Source of the DNA: Harmonia axyridis
Lineage: Eukaryota > Arthropoda > Insecta > Coleoptera > Coccinellidae
DNA: 64,000 nucleotides
Direction: 5' to 3'
Assembly: GCF_914767665.1 (NCBI RefSeq)
Contig: NC_059501.1
Coordinates: forward strand, 6,884,501 to 6,948,500
Shown here: piece after piece, positions 1 to 11,999 of the stretch
How the letters are laid out: each line of letters begins with the position of its first letter
Position numbering within the stretch: the stretch's first letter is position 1
Program-made: the position numbers and the translations under genes
Notes under the pieces: model-generated
Database searches by the model: none
Told to the model about the DNA's origin: nothing
The model's input: the letters and a program-made list of their open reading frames with translations, nothing else

Positions 1-160
1 TAGAATGCCATTTGAAGAGCATACTATTACAACGACCATGACCAGTCCTAAGTCGATTTAAAGTACATCAAATTTTCCTACGAATATCAAAACCTGAAAC
101 TTTCTCTGAAGGATCATTATAAAAGTCAAATCCATATATGGATCAAAAATAGTATTGAAC
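1..160 (-). pseudogene. Non-LTR retrotransposon remnant, ORF2 C-terminal zinc-knuckle region
   Basis: This stretch aligns by eye with 48200-48330 and 63019-63110. In the 48-kb copy the minus strand reads an HGRCNSMLFK...SPLCQCG...DT..HLV pattern, the Cys/His-rich tail found after the RT domain in Jockey/I-like non-LTR ORF2 proteins. Here the same frame is interrupted and only partly readable. The window edge cuts the element. The family is defined by three minus-strand copies in this window. I am fairly sure it is a retroelement remnant and less sure of the clade. Confidence 0.5.
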
Positions 161-164
161 CCTT

Positions 165-440
165 ATAATTGATTTGGCAGAAGTTTACACCCTGAGCAAG
201 CTTGTATACCACACATTCTGCAAAAACTAGAACATGAAATTCTCCCTAAAATTCTACATTCTCCTGCTCTCAACCCAACATTCACAATCAAAAGAAGAAA
301 ATCAACATTTGTCGCATAAACCTCATCTAAACCTATACCTACCAATTCAGTACAATTTATGATTTTAGATTTTTTCTATGTTTTTTGCATCTCAAATTTA
401 ATGTCTCCATTAGGATGTTCCCATTACTTCACTAGTTAGT
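165..440. repeat. Dispersed repeat, copy 1
   Basis: The sequence recurs in the same orientation at 59195-59262 and continues at 60481-60660; the second copy is interrupted by a 1.2-kb hairpin array. Shared landmarks include a TTTGGCAGAA start, a CTCTGCAAAAAC-like stretch, an ACATTCTCCTGCTCT block and a CTTCACTAG-like block near the end. It follows directly on the non-LTR remnant at 1-160 and may belong to the same element. A 60-codon frame here has no recognisable domain. Confidence 0.7.
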
Positions 441-3160
441 CAGTTATAAAATATAGGACCGTAATAAAATAGACTTCTCTGTGTTTTGTTTGTTCAATTT
501 TGAAACTACATTGTTTCTATTTCGAACCAATTTTGTCAAGAACTGGCTTCACGGAGCCACATAGGTAAAAACACTATAGAAGGATTGCCAAACAAAATAG
601 CTGATTATCTCAAATTACTCGATTCATCTTCTCACATTTGTCATTGCGTCGATCGCTTGTAAGCAATTTTATGATAAAAGATCATGTTTTTTCGCAAAGA
701 ATCTGAGAAGAATTTTGACGCATTCTACAAATGTTTTCTATATGAGTTGAGCTTGAAGTGGTACCTACTTGTAGTTGCTGATGATGAGAATAAAACAATA
801 TAGTCTTGGACCGGTAATCATTTTTCGACTATTATCTTGAAAAAACTTATGTAATGTAATATATAGTGCTAATATTTCGGACAGGCAATGATTATTTTGG
901 TGTACCACAGGGTATTGTTTTGGGTACAACTATTTTTGTTCTATACATATTTTCGATAAGTGAAGGAATTAAGGAATTACATCGAAAGTTTGGATGTTGA
1001 ATGTGAAATTAGCTATTAACGGTTTAAAAATTATCAACTTCACAAAACCAAAGCAAGCTACTTTAAGAAATAAAATAATTGAGTGCTCTTCGAAAATTTT
1101 GTAATGTTGTTTGAATGCAATTGATACAAAAACTAGCGCTATAACCTATATATATAATTCAAAGCTTTTTGAATTTCAGATACCCACATCCTCTTATAAA
1201 CAACACCCCTGTTTGTTTATCCACTCCAGAAAACATTCCAATTGAATTTCAAATTTATAGATATCGAATTATCGAAAATACACCGTCGAATTGTTTGTTT
1301 CTGAATGCCATATTTTTTCATGACATGTTTTCAGAAGTGGGCTCCACCCCTATGCAACATCTGCTTTCCCTTGATAGGAAATATCGATGGCCGATACATT
1401 TACACCCCATCAACACTATTGATCCTATTAGACGAGAACTTGATGCGTAACAGACTGAACCCCTGTTATTTTTTTTCTAATCCGATGAGTCGATTCTTTT
1501 CGAATTGAATTATTGAAAAATAATGAGTATCTATAGGATGTGAATAGAATGAAGCCATTATTGTGATATAGTGCTATGAAATTTTGATCCCCTTGAAGGA
1601 TCAACGAGAAGTGATATCATGAATTTTACACTTCATAGGGATTGATTTGAATTTATTTCCTAAAGATGAACATAAAATCAAACTTTACTTGACTTCACTT
1701 TGATTTTCGAGGACTGAATGTACCTTCTTATTTCCGCCATCTTGAAGGTTCTTTCATTTTTATTTTGTTTATTATTTGAATTTAAACACATCTCATATTT
1801 TCTTTGATTTGTTTCAAATGGCCTAGGAATATTGTGAATTCTATATCTTACGTTTCATGTTGTTGTTCGATGTACCCATCTAGCGTAGGTCACCATTGGT
1901 TTTGTCATAGCTCGGTAATCGGTATACAGGCTAGGTAAATACATTCGGAAATATAGAATATTCAAATTTATTTCAGAGAATACTCATGATCCAGAGGAAC
2001 AGTGAAACGATCAAAACATCTGCATGATATGATATTGAATAAACTATAGTTTGGTTTTCAATGTCGAAGTGGGTATAGTGACCGTTGCGGCTCGCGTTTG
2101 CGCTGCGGATTGAATATTAGTCGCTATCCAACCGTGGGATGGGTTATGATCATTTTATTCCATTGTATACGAGGAATTGATTTGCGACAATGACTGACAC
2201 AAATAATTTCCTCTGTGAAAATGAATACTTATTCTCCTCATGAGTGATTTAAAAATAAAATGAATTCTACGAAAGAAAGCAATATTAAAAAAACAAAAAC
2301 AAATTCTTGAAAATGCTAGATCGAGGGTCGAAAAATTTAAATTATGTTTTTCAAAAACAAAAACTTTATTTTCATAGAATGGCAAAACCCAGCAATCTAA
2401 TTAAGATTGACTCTCTAATCGAAATGAGTCAAAAATAATAAATTTGAGTATTTATAATATTTATTTATAATTTGAGTATTTATAATATTGTCTTAACACT
2501 TATAGGAAATTTGGTGTACCTACTCATGCGCATCACCTGCAAAATAGCGAAAATACATTGTACCTGAATAGTGAACGAAGAATTGAAAAGTGAGTTTTAT
2601 AATTATAATGGGGTTCAACTCCGCTCACATTGCTTCATGTGTAAAATAGCTGGGTTGACAATTAATAATTAAATATACAATAATAACTGGAAAATGCGCC
2701 GTAAGATCCGAATGGGGCCATATTATGTAATTATATGTAGATATTATAGAGCACTTGCTAGAATTAGGCTTAGCGCACAGTCCTTCAGATTTTAACTGCT
2801 TTCATTTTTCTTCCTAGTACGCCGTCTCCTTAAGAAGGTTGGCGATCCATCTCGCAATCAAAAATTCTTGATATCTATACCTGCCCTAAAAATGTCGGTT
2901 CAGATTCAACGGAACCATTTTCCTTCTGCCAAGAATTTTGTCTTCTACCCAACGATCTTCTGCCCTGTATCTTACCTTCAATTATCAACCTTAGAAGCTA
3001 ATATTTCGCACCTCATCTCATGCCCTATGTATCTGATCTTTTTTTCTTTGATGATAAAGAGGAGCTCAAGTGGTTCACGCATTAATGTGAGTATTAATTA
3101 ATAAATAATTATTAATTTTTCCACCCAAGATATCCGCAACATGCGTCTATAAAGGTACAT
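441..3160. other. AT-rich intergenic stretch, no gene recognised
   Basis: Short open frames occur (for example 1169-1450 and 2868-3101), but none has a recognisable motif or coding-like composition, and they overlap in several frames. A direct AT-rich duplication, a TTTGAGTATTTATAATATT motif repeated about 30 bases apart, lies at 2440-2490. Confidence 0.5.
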
Positions 3161-3164
3161 CTCA

Positions 3165-3440
3165 AAGTCAAATGCCTGCAGTTTCTTCTCTGTAGTTGGA
3201 CTGTTTCATGCTCATGAAGGCCTTTCGGGCTTGCTCAATACGTGATGTTATTTCTATTTTAGGGTCGTATTGGCTGTTGATGTTATTGCCCAAATATATG
3301 AAGGACTTCACCTGTTCTAAAGTGCGCCCGAATATTTTTGTTTGCGCATTTAGGTATATGTGTTTTTGCAAAAACACTTTCCGCTTTGTTGATAAAGAGG
3401 TTATATTCTTCACTGCATCTAACCTTCATTGGGTTAGTTA
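3165..3440 (-). pseudogene. Non-LTR reverse transcriptase remnant, C-terminal part
   Basis: The minus strand reads KSFIYLGNNINSQYDPKIE followed by ITSRIEQARKAFMSMK. This matches the F.YLGS.I...G....EI..RI..A..AF pattern that follows the YADD motif in RTE/CR1-type RTs. Upstream sequence on the same strand has KRKVFLQKHI, which resembles the usual N..KT.VM.F region but shifted. No catalytic RT motif is present, and both ends are truncated. Confidence 0.6.
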
Positions 3441-3649
3441 GTAAGGCCTTCATTAGGTCAGTAAAACAAAATTCATTTTTCCGACACGTTACTTCTTCAC
3501 GGAAAATCTGAGAGCTTTTTGCATAAATCGGTGGCGACACTCTTAAGATATCTTCAATATGTAAATCCGTTGATTTGTCGATATCATGAAGTCAAAAACC
3601 TTAATTAAATATTATCGCTGCAAAGTTAAATAAATCTTCCCGTTGCTAA

Positions 3650-4620
3650 CTCACAAATTCTGAACTTCTGATTCGGAACAAACGACATAATAACTTAATT
3701 CCGACCTCGCGCAACCCCCACCCCATCACCTAATCACGATCAAATCATTAAGGCACCTCAAACCGGCCACCCGATCACCCTAATCAACGACGCTAACGAA
3801 AAACGCACGAAAATATCGCTCTAAGTCCGCTTCCTACTTTCAACCGTTCGCCGTTGGCGCCCAAAACGCTCCAGCATTGGTAGCGGGTCACATGGCCGCG
3901 TTACGTCACGGAGTTCCCGAAAGAGACGCGTGTCCAAGCGAGAGGCCGATCATAAATCGGGTGCGAACGAGAGAGATGTACATAAAGCATGGTTAGCGGG
4001 GAGCGTCAACCATTATCTTGCGTCCCAGCCTCTCCCCGTCCTTGTCGGACGCACGGCCGGCGCTATGGAGACACAGAGACGGCACTCGTGTCGGTCCGCC
4101 CATAAAGTATGCCCGCCTCCCCCCGCAAGGACCCCGCGCTCCGCCCGATATCAACTCGTAAAGCATTTCTCCAAACACTTAACTCGCGTAAAGCTATCCG
4201 GCAAGTCTGTTCTGTCGTACCGCGCGCTATCAAATGATAACTCTCATGAAAGACCCAAAGTCCGCGAAGACACGCGTTTGTTGTTTGCGATCTTAGTGAC
4301 CTCTCTCTTGGACTCGAACATCCCGCAGGCTTCCGCTACGTCCTGGGCCTCCGGATTCAACCTCGGATCTGAAAGGTCAGTGGCTCTGTTTATTACTTCC
4401 TATTAGTGGTCCCTAACCACCCCCCCGGTCTTTGCATAAACCCCCACCACCCTCTAGACCGGTCATCCCTTGTCAAAAGCCAACCCTCAGCCTCTTTATC
4501 CCGGTGACAGCCATAAACCACCCGCTCTTAAGCCATCCCCACCTAAATCAACTAAATTCTAAGCAGAAACACCATCGAAATCCATCTACCTAGAAAGCAT
4601 CGTTGGACGCAACTAAAACG
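3650..4620. other. CpG-rich unique island, candidate regulatory region
   Basis: Base composition changes sharply to GC- and CpG-rich between AT-rich flanks. Several ATAAA-containing words occur (CATAAATCGG, CATAAAGCAT, CATAAAGTAT, CGTAAAGCAT). A 158-codon frame at 3930-4406 is Arg/Ser/Ala-rich without any domain and is probably a by-product of few stop codons in GC-rich DNA. A promoter or enhancer is possible; no core promoter was confirmed. Confidence 0.4.
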
Positions 4621-4689
4621 CTGAATTAGTGATACAAATAGGTCAATAGTCATCATGAAACATCACATAAAAGGCGATTAAAAAGCTTC

Positions 4690-5050
4690 GAACTATTTTA
4701 GTGACCTCATAATCACATAAAAACCCATCATAGCACGTTGATAAACAGATATATCACATTTAATACAGAAAAACCACACAAACACAAGCGAAATCCATTT
4801 AATCAGTCACAAAGGATCACTGAAACGTTAAGTTTTAGTGACCTCTCACCACATAAAACATATTAACACTCATGTAAGTCAGAAATAAACCACACAAACA
4901 CAAGCAGAATTCATTCAATCAACGCTTATGTAGTCACTTAGGATCACTAAAAATGCAATAAACATCATTTAGTGACATCTCCGGACCTAAAACCTATTAA
5001 ATACCTTGTTAAAGACTATACTACAACAACAAAACACCCCAACACGAATA
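4690..5050. repeat. Imperfect tandem repeat, period about 135 bp, three units
   Basis: TTTAGTGACCTC-like starts occur near 4699, 4833 and 4968, each followed by a CACATAAAAC-like word. The first two units also carry ACCACACAAACACAAGC and end in GGATCACT(G/A)AAA. Unit junctions therefore form short inverted repeats, TCACTRAA...TTTAGTGA. Confidence 0.7.
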
Positions 5051-7370
5051 AAATTCGCCTAATTAAGGCTTCTTAATGAGATTTACAATCAACCTGTCAG
5101 AAAGGATCAATAAAACTGTTTTAAAACATAAAATATGCGCCCTAGAGTTGACGTTTACGACCCCGCAAATCAAAGTTGGGACAAGTGTCCGTCTGAAGTC
5201 TATCGTACTGTCGTAAAACCGATTAAACCACGTTGATCAAAGAAACCCCGGTAATTCTGGGTGATGTGATGGCTCACGAAACCATAAAATTACATCCCAT
5301 GGCGCTGTAAAGTGTACAAACAAATGATTACGGGGCGATAAACAGTTCATTCAGAAAAATAAAAAAGGTCATAAATGCCAAATGTTATTAATTCGTTGAT
5401 TGATGGAGAAATGGAGCCATAAAATATTTTATGGCTTTCCCGACAAACGTCGAGCTAATAGGTTAGGTTATGTGTTGTGTCGCCCGTCGGATAGTCGACT
5501 TTGGGACGGTCTGCTATTTTATGAATGGGGCAGGATATTATGGCTCTTCTGGTTTTCGTATTTGCCTATTTTTGCTAAATTTTTGTGCTGATGAGAATCA
5601 GTACTTTTTACATTTTGTTTGGCTATTTATTGATATATTTATTTATTTATGGAATATAGGATGACTTATTTAGTCCAACAAAAATGTATCACCAATAATC
5701 GAATGAACCATATAATTCAACACTAAAAAATTTTTTTTGGAGAAATAAAAATAAATAGGAAGAAAATTTATTAAGCAGTTGTCGTAATTGGTAAATATAA
5801 ACATTCAGACATAATCTATGTTTTTACAGTTTTGTGTGAATTGCTAGGGGCATTAATGTCTTCAAAGATTATAGGCCACTTCTTAAAAAAAAAAATTTTC
5901 TTGAAAAATGAATAGATTCAGGGTTCCACTCACTGCAATGTGCAAAAACGAAACTGATAAGTAAAAAGATTTTAAATCGACGATTGAAAGAAGAAATATT
6001 AAATACAATTTAAAATCTTCTAAATGGTTTTTCATCCTCGAAATTAAATAGAATCTAGTAATTTTCTGTTACATAACAATAAAAATTCTAAACGATCTAC
6101 AAGTTTTTTGATTAATATTTTGTTATAGTCCCTTCTGCCTCTCTTCTATTCTCGATTCATTTATGCAGAGAAAATTAATTGAAATAAAATGCTTTATTTT
6201 AAGTTAGATTTTAATTCTTCCTATTTTATGCTTATGGCTAAATTGGCAAAACTGACCTTTACTCATGTGGACTATGAATGTTCAATATCATTCCATTTGT
6301 TAACAGTGATTTCGTTATTTCATCAAGTCTACATTGGGATAACTTATGGTATAAATAAATAAAATTATCGAGCCAAAAATATTTTTCTCCAAGATAACAA
6401 TCATTGAGAATTAGAACCAAAATATTATCGTACTCAACGCAATGATATTGCGGATTTTTTCTCTCACCAAAATCCGAATATCCGATAGAAAAAATGAAAA
6501 AGATCGGTTTCAAAATTGTTTCTATAATGAAAAAAGGTTGTTTGAAGGCAATATAATCAATTTGAACGAATAATGCATATTTTGTGTTTTATTCAACACT
6601 TTTAGTTTATTTTTTGACATAGTAATTCATTATCATTCTTGGTAGCTACATACTGAGCCAAATAATATTCAGTTTCTAACAAAATTTCACGCGAGTATAA
6701 TGCATGTAAAATTTGGATTTATATTCATTAATGGGATTCAATTGAAAAGCTATATATAGTGACAATAGTTTCCATTGTGTTCCATCCATTATATTATGAA
6801 ATAAATTCATTACCTATATTTCTAACAAGAGGAAACAAATTTGAATTATTATCAACGAATCCTCATAATTTTACATCCTAATTCCGAATTAGTTATTCAT
6901 TGTAAAGAATTTAGGCTTTCAGCATCTATTTATGATTCCACCATGATGACTATAGTTTCAAAATTTTCAACCGGGAAACGACTCAATAAAGATCGTTAGG
7001 GAACAACTCAAATATCTCCGCAAAAGTTCATATTGATCGCATCACCAGTATCAGAGAAAATACTAAAAGAATTGAAAAATACACTTAATATTTCAGTGAA
7101 CACAGATCCGACCAAATGTTTTAATCTCTCAATCCCGACGATAGAAAACTAATGATCAATTTAAAAAACTCAATATCCCATTGACAACAATTCCAATTAA
7201 GTTAATTTTTGCTTGTGTATTGGAAATCACGATTTTAAGCTATATCCAAAATTTCATATTGACTGCGTCTCCAGAACTATAGAAAATTCAAGTAGAATAT
7301 GTAAAAAAGATTCCTAATAATTCAACTAGGTTGTGACGTATGTGGGTACATTATCCGAAATATATGAGAA
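5051..7370. other. AT-rich stretch, no gene recognised
   Basis: Only short frames are present. The 84-codon minus frame at 6259-6513 is Asn/Ile/Tyr-rich and unrecognised. A short palindrome, GCCATAAAATATTTTATGGC, sits at about 5414. Confidence 0.45.
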
Positions 7371-7374
7371 GATG

Positions 7375-8165
7375 TGATTCAGCTATTCGAAAACAATGAC
7401 GAAAATAACATTCATAAATCAATCCCTCCCAGCACAAGTGGATTGAGTTTATATACAAATGCACCAAAAAAAACAACAATTCAACAAAAAAGATATATTT
7501 ATTTATCGAGTCATCTTCTTTTGAATCTGAAGTTTTCAGTGTTCATGAAAATTTATCTGACGATTGACTAGTGAAGACCATGATTTGATAACAAACATTT
7601 GTGAGATCTCAACAAAAATGAGGTTCTGTGAAGCAAAAGAAAATTTGTACCATGTACTCCTGAAAAAGATATAGATCCAGCTAATTCACTTCTTCTAACG
7701 CTATGTGCTCATTGAGTACTCCCGAAATTAAGGTATCCACTACCAACCGTAAACTAGCCAGAAACTAAACTAAATAGAAAGGCTCAAGAAGTAACAACAG
7801 ATTTATCATCCAAAGCAATGGAAAAATACTCCCAGATGAAAGACTTAAACAGCCTCTAGAGCAACTAGAGAAAAAAAAGGACAAAATTATAGCCAAAAAG
7901 AGTGAACAACAAAACGAAAAATTAATTGAAAGTAAAACACAAGATAGACAACACGAAATAAATAACAAAAACGAAGAAAGAAGGGACAATTGAATGAACA
8001 AAAATTCATGAGTAATGAAGCGTGGTTTTATTTTCTGTTTTGAGGATTGCTAGGCCTATATGAGAATGTGCCTTGGATGTGGCCAGTATGTCCATGAGGA
8101 GTATTTTGGTCTTAGTAAAAATGGCATTTACATGCCCTTATTGTGAATGTTAATTTTTCAAAATA
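7375..8165 (+). pseudogene. Decayed pogo/Tigger-like transposase C-terminal region (tentative)
   Basis: Near 7425 the plus strand reads PPSTSGLSLYTNAPKKTT; between 7805 and 7994 another frame reads a charged Lys/Glu/Gln-rich run (LEQLEKKKDKIIAKKSEQQ). At about 8045-8150 a FEDC*AYMRMCLGCGQYVHEE pattern follows, resembling the Cys/His tail (ED.W..C..C..W.HE.C) at the end of some pogo-like DDE transposases. Frames are broken by stops, and no DDE residues were located. The charged run alone could be unrelated. Confidence 0.35.
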
Positions 8166-8365
8166 ATTTAATATTATTTGAAAGCCTTTGAGCTTAGTTA
8201 TTACTAATATTTTTGTTTTTTAATACATGTTCCTTTCATTGTCAGCACTGTGACAATATTTGGATTATACCTAGGTTCCAAATATTTTCAGTTAATAAAA
8301 CAGTTGCTTATTGCGATTTTTGTTTATGTTTTAGAATATGGATATATTCATCACTTCTTCAATGA

Positions 8366-8600
8366 AATTTCAGACCAAAATGTCCCAATTTGATTTTCAT
8401 GAAAAATAATCTGTCTTAGCATGGCGATATTTGGCTTAATTACTTCAAATTATTACACTTCACATAGATAAAATTACAGAAATTTCAAACAGAAATGACC
8501 CAATTTGATTTTCATGGGAAATAATTTGTTTTAACATGGCAATATTTGGCTTATTTACCTTACACTTTCACACTTCACATAGATAAAACAACCGACAACA
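8366..8600. repeat. Tandem duplication, two units of about 115-122 bp
   Basis: Both units carry AATTTCA.ACA.AAATG.CCCAATTTGATTTTCATG, then AAATAAT.TGT.TTA.CATGGC, and end in CACTTCACATAGATAAAA. Confidence 0.85.
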
Positions 8601-8809
8601 TTGAAATCAAACATAATCCTGTATATATTTATAATAAATTTGGTCGTCTGTAAGGGCTCAATTGGTCCATGAATGAATCACATCAGTGGTTTACATTTTC
8701 TACTTCCTTCACAATATACACTTTACATGTAAAACTTTTTTCACCTCTTTTTCATAGTTCTTCAATAATTGTTCATTCAAAAATCAAGTAAATTCTACAT
8801 AATATTGAA

Positions 8810-9300
8810 TGAAGAGAGCAGTATTCCCACCTGTCTTAGCGAATTTCAATAAGAACACGGTAAAACCGTTGAAACTGCCTTGGAGACGCCGCCGTGGAAC
8901 GGTTTTTATATTACCCGTTGACATCTCCAGACCAGTTAACTTCCCTATGCATATGGACTGCTCAATGCTTGAGAAATTTACCCGTAATTATAATATGGGC
9001 CATAAATTTTCTGCACTGACCACGACCGTTGATAGCTGCCAATGCAAAAGCCGGACATCGGAATGGCTTCATTCTCTCTGTTGCGTACTTATAACATACG
9101 CTCGCATATACGCGGAGAAATTTATCGATCGACAGTTTTAATCTTAATTCTCATTTATATTTCAATCCTCCGGGGCCTTTTGAATGTGCAGGAGAAGTAT
9201 CTGCCCGTTTGTTCGGTTGATTCTGTCTTCTGCTTCCTTTTGAAGTTTTACGGTTGGTTTAGTGACCGATTTGGAATCTTTCTAATATGTTGTTATTAAA
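8810..9300. other. Unique, higher-GC stretch, no gene confirmed
   Basis: Two overlapping plus frames (110 and 85 codons) have no recognisable domain. The stretch includes GGGCCATAAATTT and several CG-rich words. It resembles the other GC islands and may be regulatory, which is inference. Confidence 0.35.
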
Positions 9301-9493
9301 TTACGTTTATTATTGTTCAGTTGACAAGATTTGATTAATACTCAAATTGATTTTTTATGAAAAGGTGAATTGTGGGGCTTTTCCTAAGTGTTTTGATATA
9401 GGTATAAGGTTTTCCAATAGAAATGATACAGTTTGAAATGGTTATAATAGAAAAAAGGTAGTGATGGCTTGTCCTATGAGGCAGTAGAGTATC

Positions 9494-10205
9494 TAAGGAT
9501 TTTTCAAGCCAAGTAGCTTGACATTTTATCCAACTACTTGACTTGAAAATCAAGCTCGTGAAAAATTAAATACGTGAGCTCGACTTGACTTGATTTTAAA
9601 TATATATTGCTTGACTTGATATCAAGCTACTTGAATTTCCTTGAGCTAAATATGAACGCGTCGCACGGTATATATTTTTGCAATCTCGTGCGCGCTAAGA
9701 CTAAATGAGGGGATTCCTCGAGCGCCGAGAAACTGAAGCATTCGCCAGTGTGACTTCATTAGTAGTTTTCTCACATTTCTATGAAATTTATTGGTGAATT
9801 TGGATAGTTTCAGGAATATCTTCACAAACTTGGCCAAAATGGCCAAGGATTTTTTATCAACGGAAGCATTTTCAGCTCTTGTTGATAGACAATTTCTCAG
9901 TGCTGCTCTTACAGTTCCAAAAATCCGCAATAGGTTAGGCGACAAATCTATACGATGCCTCATGTGTCTTGAATCCTGGATGGAAAATTATGAAATCAAA
10001 CAAACCCTGAACTGAAGGTTTCTCAATATTGATAAACTTCATTTTTTTATCATTTCTTTATGATTTATTTATGTTTTTATTTCGAAAAGGTTAATTTTTT
10101 TGGTTCTTCCATACACTACGTTCAATAAATAAAAGTGTTTCTTGCAAGGATCCTTTTCATTTCATCATTTTTTTATTGATGTGACACTACACAATAAAAC
10201 CGCTA
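9494..10205 (+). mobile_element. hAT transposon fragment, last exon with dimerisation domain (copy 1)
   Basis: The left end carries a degenerate terminal repeat (TAAGGATTTTTCAAGCC), then many ACTTGA/TCAAGT subterminal words and a CpG-rich block (GTCGCACGGTATATATTT) shared with the copy at 14988. From 9791 the plus frame reads LAKMAKDFLSTEAFSALVDR then QFLSAALTVPKIRNRLGDKS, the hAT C-terminal dimerisation domain ending in a CLESWMENY tail. The transposase catalytic part is absent. The 3' UTR runs to an AATCAAG word where a second partial copy is joined. Confidence 0.75.
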
Positions 10206-10522
10206 AAAATCAAGACTTTATAAGTGGTTTTCCCACATTTATATGAAATATATTGGTAGATTTTGGTAGTTTCAGAAATATCTTTCCAGACTTGGCCAAA
10301 ATGGCCAAGGATTTTTTATCTCCTGTTGAAAGACAATTTTCCGGAGCTGCTCTTACATTTACAAACACCCGCAATAGGTTAGGCGACAAATCCATAAGAT
10401 GCCTCATATGTCTTAGATCCTGGATGGAAAATTATGAAATCAAACAAAGCCTGGAGGTTTCTCTATATTAAGAAACTTTATTTTTACATTATTTTTCATT
10501 TTGTTATGATTTATAGTGATTT
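10206..10522 (+). mobile_element. hAT dimerisation-domain fragment (copy 2), abutting copy 1
   Basis: It begins in the exon-flanking sequence GTGGTTTTCCCACATTTATATG and reads DLAKMAKDFLSPVERQFSGA then ALTFTNTRNRLGDKS on the plus strand, ending LEVSLY*. It lacks the 5' CpG block of copy 1, and an ASSAP-like stretch before PVERQF is deleted. Its 3' UTR is cut at about 10522 by the palindromic repeat that follows. Confidence 0.75.
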
Positions 10523-10668
10523 AATTTATATTATAAACAATCGAAGAAAAAATCTACAGCAAAGTAGATTGACTGCTTTGGCTGTCAGCTAGCCGAGCGT
10601 ATAGTGAGGCTATCAACCGCGGCAGTTAATCTACTACTTCGCTGCCTAGTATAACAAATAACTATACT
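10523..10668. repeat. Palindromic repeat (MITE-like), copy 1
   Basis: AGCAAAGTAGATTGACTGC and an inverted GCAGTTAATCTACTACTTCGC flank a ~45-bp centre. The outer ends read AAACAATCGAAGAAAAAAT on the left and AACAAATAACTAT on the right, both shared with 17549-17700 and, inverted, with 30008-30133. Confidence 0.8.
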
Positions 10669-10995
10669 CTCAAAAAAGGTAAATCAGTAGAAGTATTTGA
10701 ATCTGAAACAGACAAAAAATCTGAAAAGACTGAATCTAAGAAAGATAATGACTCTTCTAATAAAAGAAATAAGGTTGCCAAAAATTATAAGGATGATAAG
10801 AACAAAGTTTTAACAGATTCTGATTCCTCAGCTGATGATAAAGTAAATAGGAGAAGAACAAAGAAAACTGAATTGAAGAAAGTGAGTAAAAAACAAGTAG
10901 AACAATCAGATTTCTCTGATGATGAAAAAAAAACGCTTTTGGCCTTGCAACCCATATACAACATCTACCCTCTTGAGCAGGTCATCATAACGTGA
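10630..10995 (+). pseudogene. Lys/Asp/Ser-rich open frame without ATG, possible captured exon
   Basis: An uninterrupted frame of about 121 codons runs to TGA at 10993-10995 and contains no start codon. From about 10675 it reads KSVEVFESETDKKSEKTESK, later VLTDSDSSADDKVNRRRTKK and KQVEQSDFSDDEKK, a charged pattern typical of disordered nuclear or chromatin proteins. Codons vary as in real coding DNA. The frame begins within the right arm of the palindromic repeat, whose CTGCCTAG could act as a splice acceptor. No domain is identifiable. It may be a captured host exon, part of a longer element, or chance. Confidence 0.4.
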
Positions 10996-11484
10996 AATAA
11001 ATATATTCTTTATTATCGAAATAAGTAACACATTAAAGGTTATGAAAAAAATCAGTAATTCAAAATGGAAAAACTCCCTACATCACAAGAATCTCAGCTC
11101 ATTTTTCCACCAGAAACTATTCGAAGAACAATTCGAAAAATACTCGGTGTTACGCAGGTTCTCGTATATTTACATGAACGATTCCGAGAATGTTTTACCC
11201 AGTTCCAGGTATTTATCAATTAGGACATACTTATGTGACTACAGGATTATTTTCCTACGAGGAATGACGGTAGATACGTGAGCAGCAACTCAAGCGACGG
11301 AGAGCCTCACGGTAAGTTTCTATTTCTGAATTTCTCGGACTATAATAAACTCGGCGAGGCGAGTACGATCGAGAGAACTAGCGTTTTAGCTTCTGACATG
11401 TTTGTTTCGCGATAAAACTGCTACTGTAGTTGTTATATCGATTAGGTTTAGGTGTAACAAAACGTGGTGGTTAGTTATTACAGT
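10996..11484. other. Mixed stretch, no gene confirmed
   Basis: A 79-codon plus frame (11042-11281) and a CpG-rich patch (11335-11400) are present. I see no recognisable motif. Confidence 0.35.
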
Positions 11485-11985
11485 TAGGGATTCACGGCTT
11501 GGCTTGATTTCCAAGCTATTTTGCTTGAGCTTAACTAGATTTCAAGTCAAGTTCAAGTATTTATTTATCAAGTACTCGACTCAGATCAAGCTACTTGATT
11601 TTCAGCAGTTTTATTGTGTAGTGTCACATCAATGAAAAAATGATGAAATGAGAAGGAACCTTGCGAAAAACACTTTCATTTATTGAACTTATTCTATAAA
11701 AGAAACGAAAATATCAAGTTTTTGAAATAAAAATATAAATTAAACCACTATAAATCATAACAAAATGATAAAAAAATCAAGTTTCTTAATACTGAGAAAC
11801 CTCCAGACTTTGTTTGATTTTATAATTTTCCATCCAGGATCTAAGACACATGAGGCACCTTATAGATTTGTCGCCTAACCTATTGCAGGTTTTTGTAACT
11901 GTAAGAGCAGCTCTGGAAAATTGTCTTTCAACAGGAGCTAAAGATGTTGGCGTTGATAAAAAACCCTTTCTGACTCCAAACGATT
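11485..11985 (-). mobile_element. hAT transposon 3'-end fragment with terminal repeat (copy 3)
   Basis: The outer end is TAGGGATTCACGGCTTGGCT, a hAT-style terminus, followed by subterminal CAAGT/ACTTG words. On the minus strand the frame reads TPTSLAPVERQFSRAALTVT then KTCNRLGDKSIRCLMCLRSW, the hAT dimerisation domain. The element stops at about 11985 within the exon, so only the 3' quarter remains. The terminus matches the right end of the copy at 14988-15789. Confidence 0.8.
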
Positions 11986-11999
11986 CATGATAAATTACC

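Noticed and set aside
3930..4406. 158-codon open frame as a gene
   Set aside because: It lies wholly in a CpG-rich patch where stops are rare, has no domain, no supporting homology within the window and low-complexity composition.
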